DNA from: Terriglobia bacterium
GTDB taxonomy: Bacteria; Acidobacteriota; UBA6911
Length of the DNA stretch: 64,000 nt
Direction: 5' to 3'
NCBI GenBank assembly: GCA_020072565.1
Contig: JAIQGI010000020.1
Location: 124,001 to 188,000 of the forward strand
Part shown: piece by piece, positions 38,357 through 46,912 of the stretch
Layout: every line of letters begins with the position of its first letter
Position numbering within the stretch: position 1 is the first letter of the stretch
Made by a program: the position numbers and the translations under genes
Notes under the pieces: generated by a model
The model's database searches: none
What the model was told of the DNA's origin: nothing
What the model saw: the letters and a program-made list of their open reading frames with translations, nothing else

Positions 38357-39757
38357 TCAGTCACGCTTGCGGGACGGGAGCTGGATTGTCTTGCTCAGTT
38401 CCTTCCCTTTGCGCAGAATGCGCAGGATCAGCTGGCTGCCCCAGCCCCGCGTCTTGATGTGTTCGTAGAAGGTCTGTGGATCACCCACACGCAGCCCATC
38501 AACGCCCAGGATGATGTCTCCGGCGAGCACACCGGCGAGGTCAAAGGCCGCCTGCCTGGTGACGCTTGAAACCAGAAGACCGCTCTGCACCGGCAGTTGA
38601 AAATAGCCGGCCAGCTGCGGCGTCAGCGGTACGGTGTCAATTCCGAATCCGGAGGGAAGCTGCACCTCACGAGCGATAATCCGGGCGCCGGGCATGGACA
38701 TCAGATCCTGCAGATCAATCACCATTCTGTCGCCGGGATCCTGCTGTTTGCGCGCGCCGATCACAGCTGCTACTGTCACCGGCTTCCCTTGCCGCAGGAC
38801 TTCGATGAGCGCCTTCGAGTTTACCGGCGTGTCCTGTATCATCTGAATGAGCCTGCGCTGGTCCTGAATCGTCGCTCCGTTCCACTTCACGATGACGTCC
38901 CCGGGCATCATGCCGGCCTTAGCGGCCGGGCTCTCAGGTTCGACGATTGCGATCGTTACCCCGGCTCCCGAGTCCGGATAGGATTCCGGAGAGACACCCA
39001 GCCAACCGGATTGAATGTCTCCACGCGTTGCTATGATTCTATCGGCCGATCCCAGCATCTGGAAAATAGTCAGGATCGTGACGGCGGGAGGAAGATCTTG
39101 CGTATCCTGGTGGGCAACCACTCCGACGACCTTGTGATTATCGACGAGCGGGGAACCCACCAGGCTCAGAGGCCGGCTGAGCTTGACGGTCCAGCCCCCT
39201 CCGCCGGACGCGTTCCCTTTCGTGCTTGCCGCGATGAGTTGGGCGCTCTCAAACTGGGACATCACGGGACCTTCGAGAACCGGAACGATCACAGTAGTCT
39301 CTTTGTTGATCTCGCAGGTCTCGCAGATCGGTGTTTTTGTCAGGCCGCACTGGTGGCAGAGAACGACCGCGATTTTCATGCTCTGGTCGATGCCGACCAG
39401 TTTCGCGGGGAAATTCTTACCACGGGGATCGGTCACGTCGATGCGCGGATTGCGCGCGCGCAGGCTCCCCCCGCTGTACCCGAGGAACGTCAGCACGTGT
39501 CCCTTGTCATCCGCCACAATGCCGGGAAATGCCTCGACGATTCTTAGCCCTTTCGGGATGATCCTGCCTCCAAAGTCCGAAGCAGATTCGGGGGAACCAG
39601 CCACCTCGGTTGTGATATTGACGCGGACGAGAGTTTCTTCGGCGCTCTTCGGTTTGCTGTCCTGCGCCAGTGCTGCCGAGCAGGTCAAGGCAAGGGAAAT
39701 TGCCAGCAGCGCCAGGCTGCAATAGTTGGTCGGGAATTTCACTGTGGAAGCGGACAT
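38357..39757 (-). CDS. Exported HtrA-like PDZ protein with degenerate protease domain
   Basis: 466 residues with a signal peptide (LALLAISLALTCSAALA). The trypsin-like part (~40-240) follows the HtrA strand order, but the three catalytic positions are not preserved: the His region reads DDKGHVLTFLGY, the Asp region IDQSMKIAVVLC, and the Ser region LVGSPLVDNHKVVGV instead of GNSGGP. CHQC-x7-CETC is inserted after the Asp-equivalent. Two PDZ domains follow (~250-340 and ~375-455). It is therefore probably a non-proteolytic sensor or chaperone. The gene follows the anti-sigma gene by 8 bases, an arrangement like rpoE-rseA-mucD. Confidence 0.82.
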   Translation of the reverse strand: MSASTVKFPTNYCSLALLAISLALTCSAALAQDSKPKSAEETLVRVNITTEVAGSPESASDFGGRIIPKGLRIVEAFPGIVADDKGHVLTFLGYSGGSLRARNPRIDVTDPRGKNFPAKLVGIDQSMKIAVVLCHQCGLTKTPICETCEINKETTVIVPVLEGPVMSQFESAQLIAASTKGNASGGGGWTVKLSRPLSLVGSPLVDNHKVVGVVAHQDTQDLPPAVTILTIFQMLGSADRIIATRGDIQSGWLGVSPESYPDSGAGVTIAIVEPESPAAKAGMMPGDVIVKWNGATIQDQRRLIQMIQDTPVNSKALIEVLRQGKPVTVAAVIGARKQQDPGDRMVIDLQDLMSMPGARIIAREVQLPSGFGIDTVPLTPQLAGYFQLPVQSGLLVSSVTRQAAFDLAGVLAGDIILGVDGLRVGDPQTFYEHIKTRGWGSQLILRILRKGKELSKTIQLPSRKRD

Positions 39758-39765
39758 GGTCAGCT

Positions 39766-40446
39766 TTAGTAACTTATGCTTCGGATGAAATATTCTCCCG
39801 AGGGTTGTTCATTCCGCATGCGTATGGTCTTCGGCAGCCGGAGTACGAGCTTTTGGTCGCCCGCGATCGGGACAAAGACGTCGACATACTCGGAATCGGC
39901 TGGCTCTGCGAGAGGCTTAGCCCAATTACCCCGGCCGGCGTCAAACGGAGGGATCTTTCCAAGCGAAGAGCTCAGGTCGGCATCAGAAATCAGCCTGTTT
40001 TCGGATGAGGGCTGGCCGGCATCTTTTTCAAGAGGCGCGGTATTCAAAGTGCCCATGGCAACCTGTGGCGCTGTCAGCCGCTCCAATTTGCCTCCGAAGT
40101 AAACGTAGGAAGCGGCAACGACGATCATGACGGTGATCAAAGCCGTGGCGCTTGCCACTCTCCAGGACCACCCTTCCAGCCCATAAATCCACAGGCTCCG
40201 GAGTGTCCAGAATCGCCGCTGTGAGCTTGCGCCCCGGATCCGGGCCTGCAGCGATGCTTCGAAATCTGCGGGAGCTCCGACCCGGCGGAGGCTCTGGGCC
40301 ATCTGCCTGAGCTTGAGAGCATCCGTGACGACCTTTTCGCAGGCGAAGCATTGCTTCGCGTGCCGCTCCATCCCGAAGCGCGCCGGGAAATCCAGCCCGC
40401 CCCCCAGGTAATCTTCCAATTTCCTATGAAATGTGCGGCAATCCAT
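39766..40446 (-). CDS. Anti-sigma factor with zinc-finger ZAS domain
   Basis: 226 residues. The N-terminal ZAS domain carries the H-x3-C-x2-C motif (RHAKQCFAC). One membrane helix (ASATALITVMIVVAASYVYF, ~97-116) separates it from a ~105-residue extracytoplasmic domain of no recognised fold. It would hold the sigma factor encoded immediately upstream at the membrane until an envelope signal leads to release. AGGAA precedes the ATG. Ten bases separate it from the sigma gene. Confidence 0.88.
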   Translation of the reverse strand: MDCRTFHRKLEDYLGGGLDFPARFGMERHAKQCFACEKVVTDALKLRQMAQSLRRVGAPADFEASLQARIRGASSQRRFWTLRSLWIYGLEGWSWRVASATALITVMIVVAASYVYFGGKLERLTAPQVAMGTLNTAPLEKDAGQPSSENRLISDADLSSSLGKIPPFDAGRGNWAKPLAEPADSEYVDVFVPIAGDQKLVLRLPKTIRMRNEQPSGEYFIRSISY

Positions 40447-40456
40447 AGTTCCTATT

Positions 40457-41101
40457 CTACACGTAATGCTCCAGCTTGCGCTGAAGGAGTTCCCTGGCCC
40501 GGTGTAAGCGTGATTTAATGGTGCCGGTCGAGCACTTCAGAACTTTGCCGATGGTCTCGTACGGCAACTCCTGGACCTCTTTCATAATAAACACGACGCG
40601 GTATTTCTCAGGCAGGGATCGGATCGCATCGCCGAGAATCTGGCTGCTCTCCTTCCGCAGTACTTCATCCCGGGGCCCGCGCCGGACATCAGAGATCTGC
40701 ATCTCGGGCCGCTCGTTGTCGCTGGTTCGGCTGCTGTCCCAAATGTTGTTATAGAACACCTGGCCGCGCCGTTTGCGGTAGCGCAGTTCGTCAATGGCCA
40801 GGTTGGTAGCGATTCGGTAAAGCCAGGTTGAGAACTGGTATATATTGCTGTAACGGCTTATGTTCCTGTAAACGCGGAAAAAAGTTTCCTGCGCCAGATC
40901 CGCAGCAACATCATAACTGCCGATCATCACGTTCAGGTAGTTGGTCAGAGCGTCTTTGTACTTTGTGACCAGCAGTGTGAAGGCGGCGTCGTTGCCTGCG
41001 ATGAAATCACGTACCAGGCTGTTGTCGGTGCCGGGAACGATCTGCTGCAGGCCAAGCTCCAACTCATCCATTTCCAGGATTTCCTCTTGCGCCTCAGCCA
41101 T
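40457..41101 (-). CDS. ECF sigma factor (RpoE-like)
   Basis: 214 residues from the ATG at 41101; upstream ATGs lack ribosome sites. Region 2 contains DLAQETFFRVYRNISRYSNI and FSTWLYRIATNLAIDELRYR. Region 4 contains LPEKYRVVFIMKEVQELPYE and the helix STGTIKSRLHRARELL. It is the first gene of a probable operon with its anti-sigma factor and a PDZ protein. A GGAAC-N16-CGTGT sequence upstream fits the promoter class recognised by RpoE-type factors and suggests autoregulation. Confidence 0.92.
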   Translation of the reverse strand: MAEAQEEILEMDELELGLQQIVPGTDNSLVRDFIAGNDAAFTLLVTKYKDALTNYLNVMIGSYDVAADLAQETFFRVYRNISRYSNIYQFSTWLYRIATNLAIDELRYRKRRGQVFYNNIWDSSRTSDNERPEMQISDVRRGPRDEVLRKESSQILGDAIRSLPEKYRVVFIMKEVQELPYETIGKVLKCSTGTIKSRLHRARELLQRKLEHYV

Positions 41102-41140
41102 TTCCACACTCTTTCCCAGCTTCCACGATCGCATATACTT

Positions 41141-41166
41141 ACACGATTCCCCGGGTTTCCGGTTCC
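41141..41166 (-). promoter_or_regulatory. Candidate autoregulated ECF promoter
   Basis: On the minus strand GGAAC (41166-41162) is followed after 16 bases by CGTGT (41145-41141). This is the -35/-10 pattern of RpoE-type sigma factors. Transcription would start near 41134, 33 bases upstream of the chosen sigma ATG. Confidence 0.5.
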
Positions 41167-41273
41167 CGATTATTTCAAGGGCTCCAGGTCCTCCAAAGCC
41201 GATTCTCAACCGCCAGGCATGCTATGTGCGGAGGAATGCAAGAAAACTCGATTTTGAGGGCCTGACTCCGATT

Positions 41274-43898
41274 TTACTTCATCTCCATCCAGCTGTCACC
41301 CAAACCCATGTCCACGCGCAGAGGGACCTTCAGGGAAACCGCGTTCTCCATTTCCTGTCTTACAATCTCCTGGACTTTCTCGACTTCCCGTTCGGGGCTC
41401 TCGAGGACGAGTTCGTCATGAACCTGGAGCAAGATTCTAGACGAAAGCTCCTTCTCATGCAACACCTTCCAGATCCGGATCATCGCGATTTTTATAATGT
41501 CGGCCGCCGTTCCTTGAATCGGGGTGTTGACGGCCGTCCGTTCGGCAAACTGGCGGACTGCATAATCTTTGCTGTGGATGTCCGGGATGGGTCGAATCCG
41601 CCCGAAAAGAGTGCGGACCAATCCCGTCCGACGCGCTTCCTCGATGGTGCGATCCAGCCAGTTGCGGACCCCCTTGTAACGGGTGAAGTAGGCGTCGATG
41701 AATGCCTGAGCATCCTCGCGCGAAATCCCAAGCCTTTGAGCCAGGCCGAAGGCTGAAAGCCCGTAAACGATACCAAAATTGATGACTTTGGCCCGACGGC
41801 GGCACTCCGCCCGGTTGGCTCTTTCTGCTTCGCTGAACACCTCCCGGGCGGTGCGCTCATGGATATCTTCATTGTGCCGGAAGGCATCGACAAGCACCTC
41901 GTCTTCCGACAGATCTGCCAGGACGCGCAATTCCACCTGTGAATAATCGGCGGAAACGAGCCGGTACCCCTTCTCAGGGATAAACGCGCCGCGGATGCGG
42001 CGCCCCAGTTCTGTCCGGATCGGTATGTTTTGCAGGTTGGGATCGGAGCTGGAAAGACGGCCGGTGGCCGTGCCGGTCTGGTTGAAGGAGGTGTGGACCC
42101 TGCCGGTTTCGTCGTTGATCAAGGCCGGTAGAGTATCGACATAAGTCGATTTCAGTTTTGAAAACTGTCGATATTCGAGGATGAGCCGCGGGAGCTCGTA
42201 CGACTCGGCGAGTTCTTCCAGCACCGCCTGATCGGTGCTGTAACCCTTCGTCTTGCGGGTTTTCTTCATCATGGGCAGGTTAAGCTTCTCGAAGAGGATT
42301 TCGCCAAGCTGCTTCGGGGAATTGATGTTGAACTCGACGCCGGCAGCCTCGTAGATGCGGCGGGTGAGGCCCGTGAGCTGTTCCTCCATTTCCGTGGACA
42401 GCGATCGTAGCACATTCGGGTCCACCTTCACGCCGGTGCGCTCCATCTCGGCCAGCACCGGGATCAGCGGCAGTTCGATTTCCTGGTACAGACGGCGCAC
42501 CCCCAGGCTCTCCATTTGCGGAGTGAGCAGCTCATACAGGAGGCGCAATGCCTCCAGCTCCAGACTCAGCGCTTGGGCAATTTCGTCTCGTGCCGCCTCG
42601 GTAAGGAGGAACCCCTCGAGATTCACTCCTGGAAGCGAGATGTGAAGTTTCTCGAGAGCCCAGTGTTTGAGGGTGTAATCTCCCACATGCGGGGCAGTCA
42701 GGAACGCCATGACCATCGCGTCCTCGACATTCGTCCCCATATTCAGGCCGCGGCGCTCCTGCGCGAGCCGGCAGAGCTTGGCATCCCAGCAAACCAGGGT
42801 CAGCGCAGGGTTGCGCAGTGCCTGCTCCCATGTGCGTGCGATTGCCTCATTTTTCAAGTCGAGAAGGAAAACGGCCCCCGGGCCGGTGCTCACACACACC
42901 GCATCGGCCGCCTTGCGTGCCAGTGCTTCTTCCGTCAGCTTCAAGACCAGGTATATGTGTGGTTGATGCTCCAAGTCCTTGACGAACTTCCCGGCGTCTT
43001 CCGGCGAAAGCCATTTCGCTTTCGGCGTCTCTCGCCGTTGCTCATCGAGAAACTCCATCATCAGCGATTTAAATTCGAGCTCGGCAAACAGCTGAAATGC
43101 GGCTTTGCGATCCGGCGGGCTGAGCACAAGTGCGTCGAGATCCAATTCCAGCGGGAGATCCTGGTGGATGGTGGCGAGTTCACGACTGATGCGGATGAGC
43201 TCCGCGTTGTCGCGCAGGCTCTCCTGGTAGGTCTTCCTCTTGACCTTCTCCCAGTTCTTGAGTGTATTCTCGAGCGTCCCGAAGGTCTGGATTAGTTCCT
43301 TCGCGCCTTTTTCCCCGATTCCCGGTGCGCCGGGGATGTTGTCGGAAGCGTCCCCCCAGAGCCCGAGCAGATCGGGCACCTGCTCCGGCTTGACGCCCAG
43401 CTTTTCGACCACCTTGTGCGCATCCAGGATCTGGTTGTCCTTCATCGGGTCCATGATGCGGATGTGGTCATTCACCAGCTGCATCATGTCCTTGTCGCTG
43501 GTTACCACGATCGGGTTGAGGCCCGCGGCGACTGCCTTACGCGCCAAGGTTCCCAGAACGTCGTCGGCCTCATAGCCGGGATAGGAAATGACCGGTACGC
43601 GAAAAACCTCGCACACTTTCGTGATATAGGGGATCTGAAGCGACAGATCCTCAGGCATCGGCTTGCGCGTAGCCTTGTAAGCCTCAAACTTTTCGTGGCG
43701 CACCGTCGGACCTTCCAGATCGAACGCGACCCCAATATAGTCTGGCTTCTCCTCCTCGACGAGCTTGCGCAACATGGTGGTAAAACCATAGATCGCGTTG
43801 GTAGGAAATCCTTTGGAGTTACTCAACCTCGGTATGGCATAGTAAGCACGGTAGATGTGCGACATGCCATCGACCAGGACCAGGCGCTTTCCGCTCAC
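41274..43898 (-). CDS. polA: DNA polymerase I
   Basis: 874 residues from a GTG at 43898, which has GAGGAAG upstream and gives the family N-terminus (SGKRLVLVDGMSHIYRAYYA). The N-terminal 5'-nuclease domain spans ~1-290. The central domain at ~310-480 has the 3'-5' exonuclease fold but lacks the DEDD residues (LVLKLTEEAL at the DxE site), so there is no proofreading, as in Taq and Bacillus enzymes. The polymerase domain has motif A DYSQVELRVLA, motif B RRRAKVINFGIVYG and motif C LQVHDELVLE. It repairs gaps and removes Okazaki primers. It is divergent from the NUDIX gene. Confidence 0.96.
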   Translation of the reverse strand: MSGKRLVLVDGMSHIYRAYYAIPRLSNSKGFPTNAIYGFTTMLRKLVEEEKPDYIGVAFDLEGPTVRHEKFEAYKATRKPMPEDLSLQIPYITKVCEVFRVPVISYPGYEADDVLGTLARKAVAAGLNPIVVTSDKDMMQLVNDHIRIMDPMKDNQILDAHKVVEKLGVKPEQVPDLLGLWGDASDNIPGAPGIGEKGAKELIQTFGTLENTLKNWEKVKRKTYQESLRDNAELIRISRELATIHQDLPLELDLDALVLSPPDRKAAFQLFAELEFKSLMMEFLDEQRRETPKAKWLSPEDAGKFVKDLEHQPHIYLVLKLTEEALARKAADAVCVSTGPGAVFLLDLKNEAIARTWEQALRNPALTLVCWDAKLCRLAQERRGLNMGTNVEDAMVMAFLTAPHVGDYTLKHWALEKLHISLPGVNLEGFLLTEAARDEIAQALSLELEALRLLYELLTPQMESLGVRRLYQEIELPLIPVLAEMERTGVKVDPNVLRSLSTEMEEQLTGLTRRIYEAAGVEFNINSPKQLGEILFEKLNLPMMKKTRKTKGYSTDQAVLEELAESYELPRLILEYRQFSKLKSTYVDTLPALINDETGRVHTSFNQTGTATGRLSSSDPNLQNIPIRTELGRRIRGAFIPEKGYRLVSADYSQVELRVLADLSEDEVLVDAFRHNEDIHERTAREVFSEAERANRAECRRRAKVINFGIVYGLSAFGLAQRLGISREDAQAFIDAYFTRYKGVRNWLDRTIEEARRTGLVRTLFGRIRPIPDIHSKDYAVRQFAERTAVNTPIQGTAADIIKIAMIRIWKVLHEKELSSRILLQVHDELVLESPEREVEKVQEIVRQEMENAVSLKVPLRVDMGLGDSWMEMK

Positions 43899-44063
43899 GC
43901 TGACTTCCTCATGGATAGGAGTTCGATGCGCACAACGCAGCATTGTAGCACGAAGCCCGGGAAACAAAGTTTCGACGCCACGATCCCGGAGGCCGCGAAG
44001 AAAGGCAGATATATTCTCCGCAGCCTCCGTGCCCGCCGCGTTGAAATTTTGAGGAGCAGACAA

Positions 44064-44615
44064 ATGGCTGGCGAAAAAAATCCGGAGACCGCACTAATAC
44101 GGCACGAAGTCCTCTACCAAGGGAAAGTGGTAGATTTGGAGGTCGACACCATCCGTCTGCCTTCGGGACGCAGTGCAATTCGCGAGGTGGTCAAGCACCC
44201 GGGAGGCGTAGTCGCCGTTCCCCTGCTCGACGATGGCAAGCTTCTCTTGATCCGTCAGTTCCGCTATCCGCTGCAGAAGTACATCTTCGAGTTTCCGGCA
44301 GGCAAACTCGACAGCGGCCAGACCCCCTTGGACACAATGAAACGGGAGCTCGAGGAAGAAACCGGCTACCAGGCCGCGGATATGCGCTACGAATTCTCCT
44401 TCCACACCTCGCCCGGATTCTGCAACGAGATCATCCACCTCTTCCTGGCGTCGGGCCTGACTCGAGTCGCGCAACGGCTCGAAGAGGGGGAACACATCAG
44501 CGTCGAGAGTTACACGCAGGATGAGTGCCTGCAGATGATCCAACGTGGAGAAATCGCCGACGCCAAGACTATCCTGGGAATACTCTGGTACCGCCGGCAG
44601 ACCTTAGACCGGTAA
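44064..44615 (+). CDS. NUDIX hydrolase, ADP-ribose pyrophosphatase type
   Basis: 183 residues from the ATG at 44064 (GAGGAG upstream). The Nudix box GKLDSGQTPLDTMKRELEEETGY fits G-x5-E-x7-REUxEExGU except that the first acidic position is Gln (SGQTP). The LIRQFRYP and HTSPGFCNEIIHLFLA segments are typical of ADP-ribose pyrophosphatases (NudF type), which hydrolyse ADP-ribose to AMP and ribose 5-phosphate. A longer in-frame extension upstream runs antisense to polA and is not coding. It is followed by a strong hairpin. Confidence 0.9.
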   Translation: MAGEKNPETALIRHEVLYQGKVVDLEVDTIRLPSGRSAIREVVKHPGGVVAVPLLDDGKLLLIRQFRYPLQKYIFEFPAGKLDSGQTPLDTMKRELEEETGYQAADMRYEFSFHTSPGFCNEIIHLFLASGLTRVAQRLEEGEHISVESYTQDECLQMIQRGEIADAKTILGILWYRRQTLDR

Positions 44616-44756
44616 CAGGGATCCCGAGGGTTTTTTCAGCGGGAATGCACAGCAAATAAGGAATTCTCAGCCTGTAGATCCGTTGCATCGCCGTCGAAAT
44701 TCGATCATGCAGTACATGTGAAAGGGATCTCCAGACTATTCCTAAGGTCCCCAAAG

Positions 44757-44793
44757 CCCAGGACGCCGAGAACAAGGTTATCGGCGTCCTGGG
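44757..44793 (+). terminator. Perfect 13-base stem hairpin
   Basis: CCCAGGACGCCGA (44757-44769) and TCGGCGTCCTGGG (44781-44793) are exact complements around an 11-base loop. It lies 140 bases after the NUDIX stop. GTCCTGATTTCT follows, so it may terminate that transcript or bind a protein. The remaining 44616-44900 bases show nothing else. Confidence 0.5.
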
Positions 44794-44900
44794 GTCCTGA
44801 TTTCTCGGCGGTATTAATAGTGAAGATATTGCCGATTCCAGCCGATTTAGAGAGGGACGCGTTTCCTATGAAGAACCTCTGATCTACTGGAGTCCGTATC

Positions 44901-46289
44901 GTGAATTGCCCAAAGTGCGGATTCGTCCAGGAAGAGCGGACGGACTGCCGAAAGTGCGGCGTGGTGTTTGCCAAGTTTTTGGCTCTCCGCGCCCTGGAGT
45001 CTGCCGCTCCGCTCGAAACTCAGGAACCGCAACACCCCCAAAACGCGTTCTCCGAAGAGCACCACGATCATGAGGAGCCCGCACTCGTTGAGGTCCGGCA
45101 GGATCTGCAAGTCGTGCAGCAACGATTCAAAGAGCTGGAGTTCGAAAAAGCTGAACGCCGCCGAATTCAGGGCGAGATCCGCGCCTTGAATGAGTCGGTC
45201 CAGGAAAGCGTGGCCCGGATCATGGCTCGACAGGAAGACCTGGAACAGCGCCTCTCCAGGCTTGCCGACCTCCCACCCGCACCCAGCGCGCAGGAATTCG
45301 CCGAGCTCAAGATGGAAGTGCACGCAATCGACGTTGAGTCGGTGCGCCGGCACCTCGAAACCGTCGAAAACCGGCTTCAGTCCTGTATGCAAACGCCGGC
45401 CGTGGACCCGGAAGCGCGCCTACTCGAGCTCCGTCCCGAGCTTGAGCAACGGCTGCTCGAAATCGAGAGTCGCATCGATCTACTGGCTCAGGCAAAAGGG
45501 GCGGCTGCGGGGAATGACGCACAGTTGGACACGGCCCTCAAAGGAATTGAGGAGCTGAAAGCCGCTCTGCAAAACGTTACCGTCCGATATACCGAAATCG
45601 GAGAGCTCAAGAAAAATCACCTCGTGCTGCGCGACATGCTGGAATCGCTGCAACAGGCCACGGAGCGCTTCAGGAAAGAGTCCACCAACGGAAACTCCGG
45701 TAAGGTCGTGGAACTCGAGAAGGAGGTATTCGCTCTGAAGGCTGAGGTTCGCAAAGCATACGAACGCATGGAGTTGCTGGAAACGAAGGGGCCACAGCCG
45801 AGGCCCGCGTTTGAAGCCGCCCCTTTGACAGAGGTAATTTCGCTGCGCGAAGAAGTCGCCGCCTCCGGCCGGCTCGGTTCGGAACAACGGCAGCAGATGC
45901 AGGCCGAATTGAGCACACTTGCGGCCAAAGTGAACGAAAGCCTCCAGACCCAGTCAGAAATCCCCGACAAGCTGGAATCGTTCTCCTCCCAGATCCGGCG
46001 CCTGGACCAGGAATATCAACGATTGACCCATACCCTCGAGCAGGTATCGGGCGCTACCAACGGAGGACCGCAAAACATCGCGGACCTCGACCGGAATCTC
46101 GCCGCCTTGCGTGAGGAATTCCGAAAGGCACAGTCACAACTGCAGGCCTTGCACGAAAAGCTCGATAGGCCCACAGACCGGCTTCCCGCGGGAGCAAATC
46201 CTCAGACCCCGGGAGAAATGGGCGCCATCCGCGAAAACCTCGATGAAATCCGCCACTTCATGGCCTCCCTGTCCCAGAAGCTGCAGTGA
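44901..46289 (+). CDS. Zinc-ribbon coiled-coil protein
   Basis: 462 residues, starting with GTG at 44901. The first ~25 residues are a zinc ribbon with CPKC and CRKC. The rest is almost wholly coiled coil: long heptad-type runs rich in Glu, Leu, Gln and Arg from ~65 to 460, for example LQVVQQRFKELEFEKAERRR and RRLDQEYQRLTHTLEQV. No membrane helix or signal is present, so it is cytoplasmic. Proteins of this layout may act as structural spacers. I do not recognise an exact family. It precedes another zinc-ribbon gene by ~195 bases. Confidence 0.75.
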   Translation: MNCPKCGFVQEERTDCRKCGVVFAKFLALRALESAAPLETQEPQHPQNAFSEEHHDHEEPALVEVRQDLQVVQQRFKELEFEKAERRRIQGEIRALNESVQESVARIMARQEDLEQRLSRLADLPPAPSAQEFAELKMEVHAIDVESVRRHLETVENRLQSCMQTPAVDPEARLLELRPELEQRLLEIESRIDLLAQAKGAAAGNDAQLDTALKGIEELKAALQNVTVRYTEIGELKKNHLVLRDMLESLQQATERFRKESTNGNSGKVVELEKEVFALKAEVRKAYERMELLETKGPQPRPAFEAAPLTEVISLREEVAASGRLGSEQRQQMQAELSTLAAKVNESLQTQSEIPDKLESFSSQIRRLDQEYQRLTHTLEQVSGATNGGPQNIADLDRNLAALREEFRKAQSQLQALHEKLDRPTDRLPAGANPQTPGEMGAIRENLDEIRHFMASLSQKLQ

Positions 46290-46483
46290 CGGGAGTGGAT
46301 CGAGGTCATCACTGCACTTCTTTCGTCAATCGCTCTGCAGCGGGACTCCCATAAACGAAGCGCAGCTTTTGATCTTCAGCCGTCATGCAGCCTCAGCCTG
46401 AAATACCCTAAATCCCTAGGGTTTCGGTCCCCGGTGTGGTATTATTTGAGGTTGATTCCTGGCTGAAACTCTGAGGGCATGTC

Positions 46484-46912
46484 ATGAAAAAAATCGCCGC
46501 CGGTTCGGATGTTGAGGCTTACTGCACCAAGTGCAAGCTGGTGCTGGCCCACACAGTGGTAACCATGCAGGGCGCAAAGCCGCGCCGGGTCAAGTGCAAT
46601 ACCTGCGCGGGCGAGCACAACTATCGGGCAGAAAAGCCCCAAGCCAAGATCGAGACCGCCGTCAAAAAGAGCGGGAAAACCCAGAAGACCAAATCACCAA
46701 CCAAGCGGACTCGGCAGACTTGGACCGAAATCATGCAGGAGGCCTCAGGAAAGCCTCACAAGGCCTATAGCATGGCGGGAAGTTTTGGCGAGGGCGACTG
46801 GATCGAGCATCACACCTTCGGATTGGGATGCGTCCAGTCTTTCACACCGCCGAATAAGATCACCGTGCGTTTTGCGGATTCCACCAAAATGCTCGTATGC
46901 AATCGGAGCTAG
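46484..46912 (+). CDS. Zinc-ribbon protein with C-terminal SH3/KOW-like barrel
   Basis: 142 residues in three parts. A zinc ribbon at ~14-45 has CTKC and CNTC, a basic linker (~50-80) is rich in Lys and Thr, and a C-terminal ~45-residue domain reads GDWIEHHTFGLGCVQSFTPP then KITVRFADSTKMLVC. That last part has the G-x-x-(V/I)-x-H-x-x-F-G-x-G-x-V pattern of the small barrel found at the C-terminus of UvrD/PcrA-type helicases. This suggests binding to RNA polymerase or nucleic acid. The stop abuts the GTG of the pseudouridine synthase gene, so the two are translated together. Confidence 0.72.
   Translation: MKKIAAGSDVEAYCTKCKLVLAHTVVTMQGAKPRRVKCNTCAGEHNYRAEKPQAKIETAVKKSGKTQKTKSPTKRTRQTWTEIMQEASGKPHKAYSMAGSFGEGDWIEHHTFGLGCVQSFTPPNKITVRFADSTKMLVCNRS

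Noticed and set aside
43416-44063. A long in-frame extension upstream of the NUDIX gene
   Set aside because: It runs antisense to the well-conserved start of polA, has no family features, and a good ribosome site marks the ATG at 44064.
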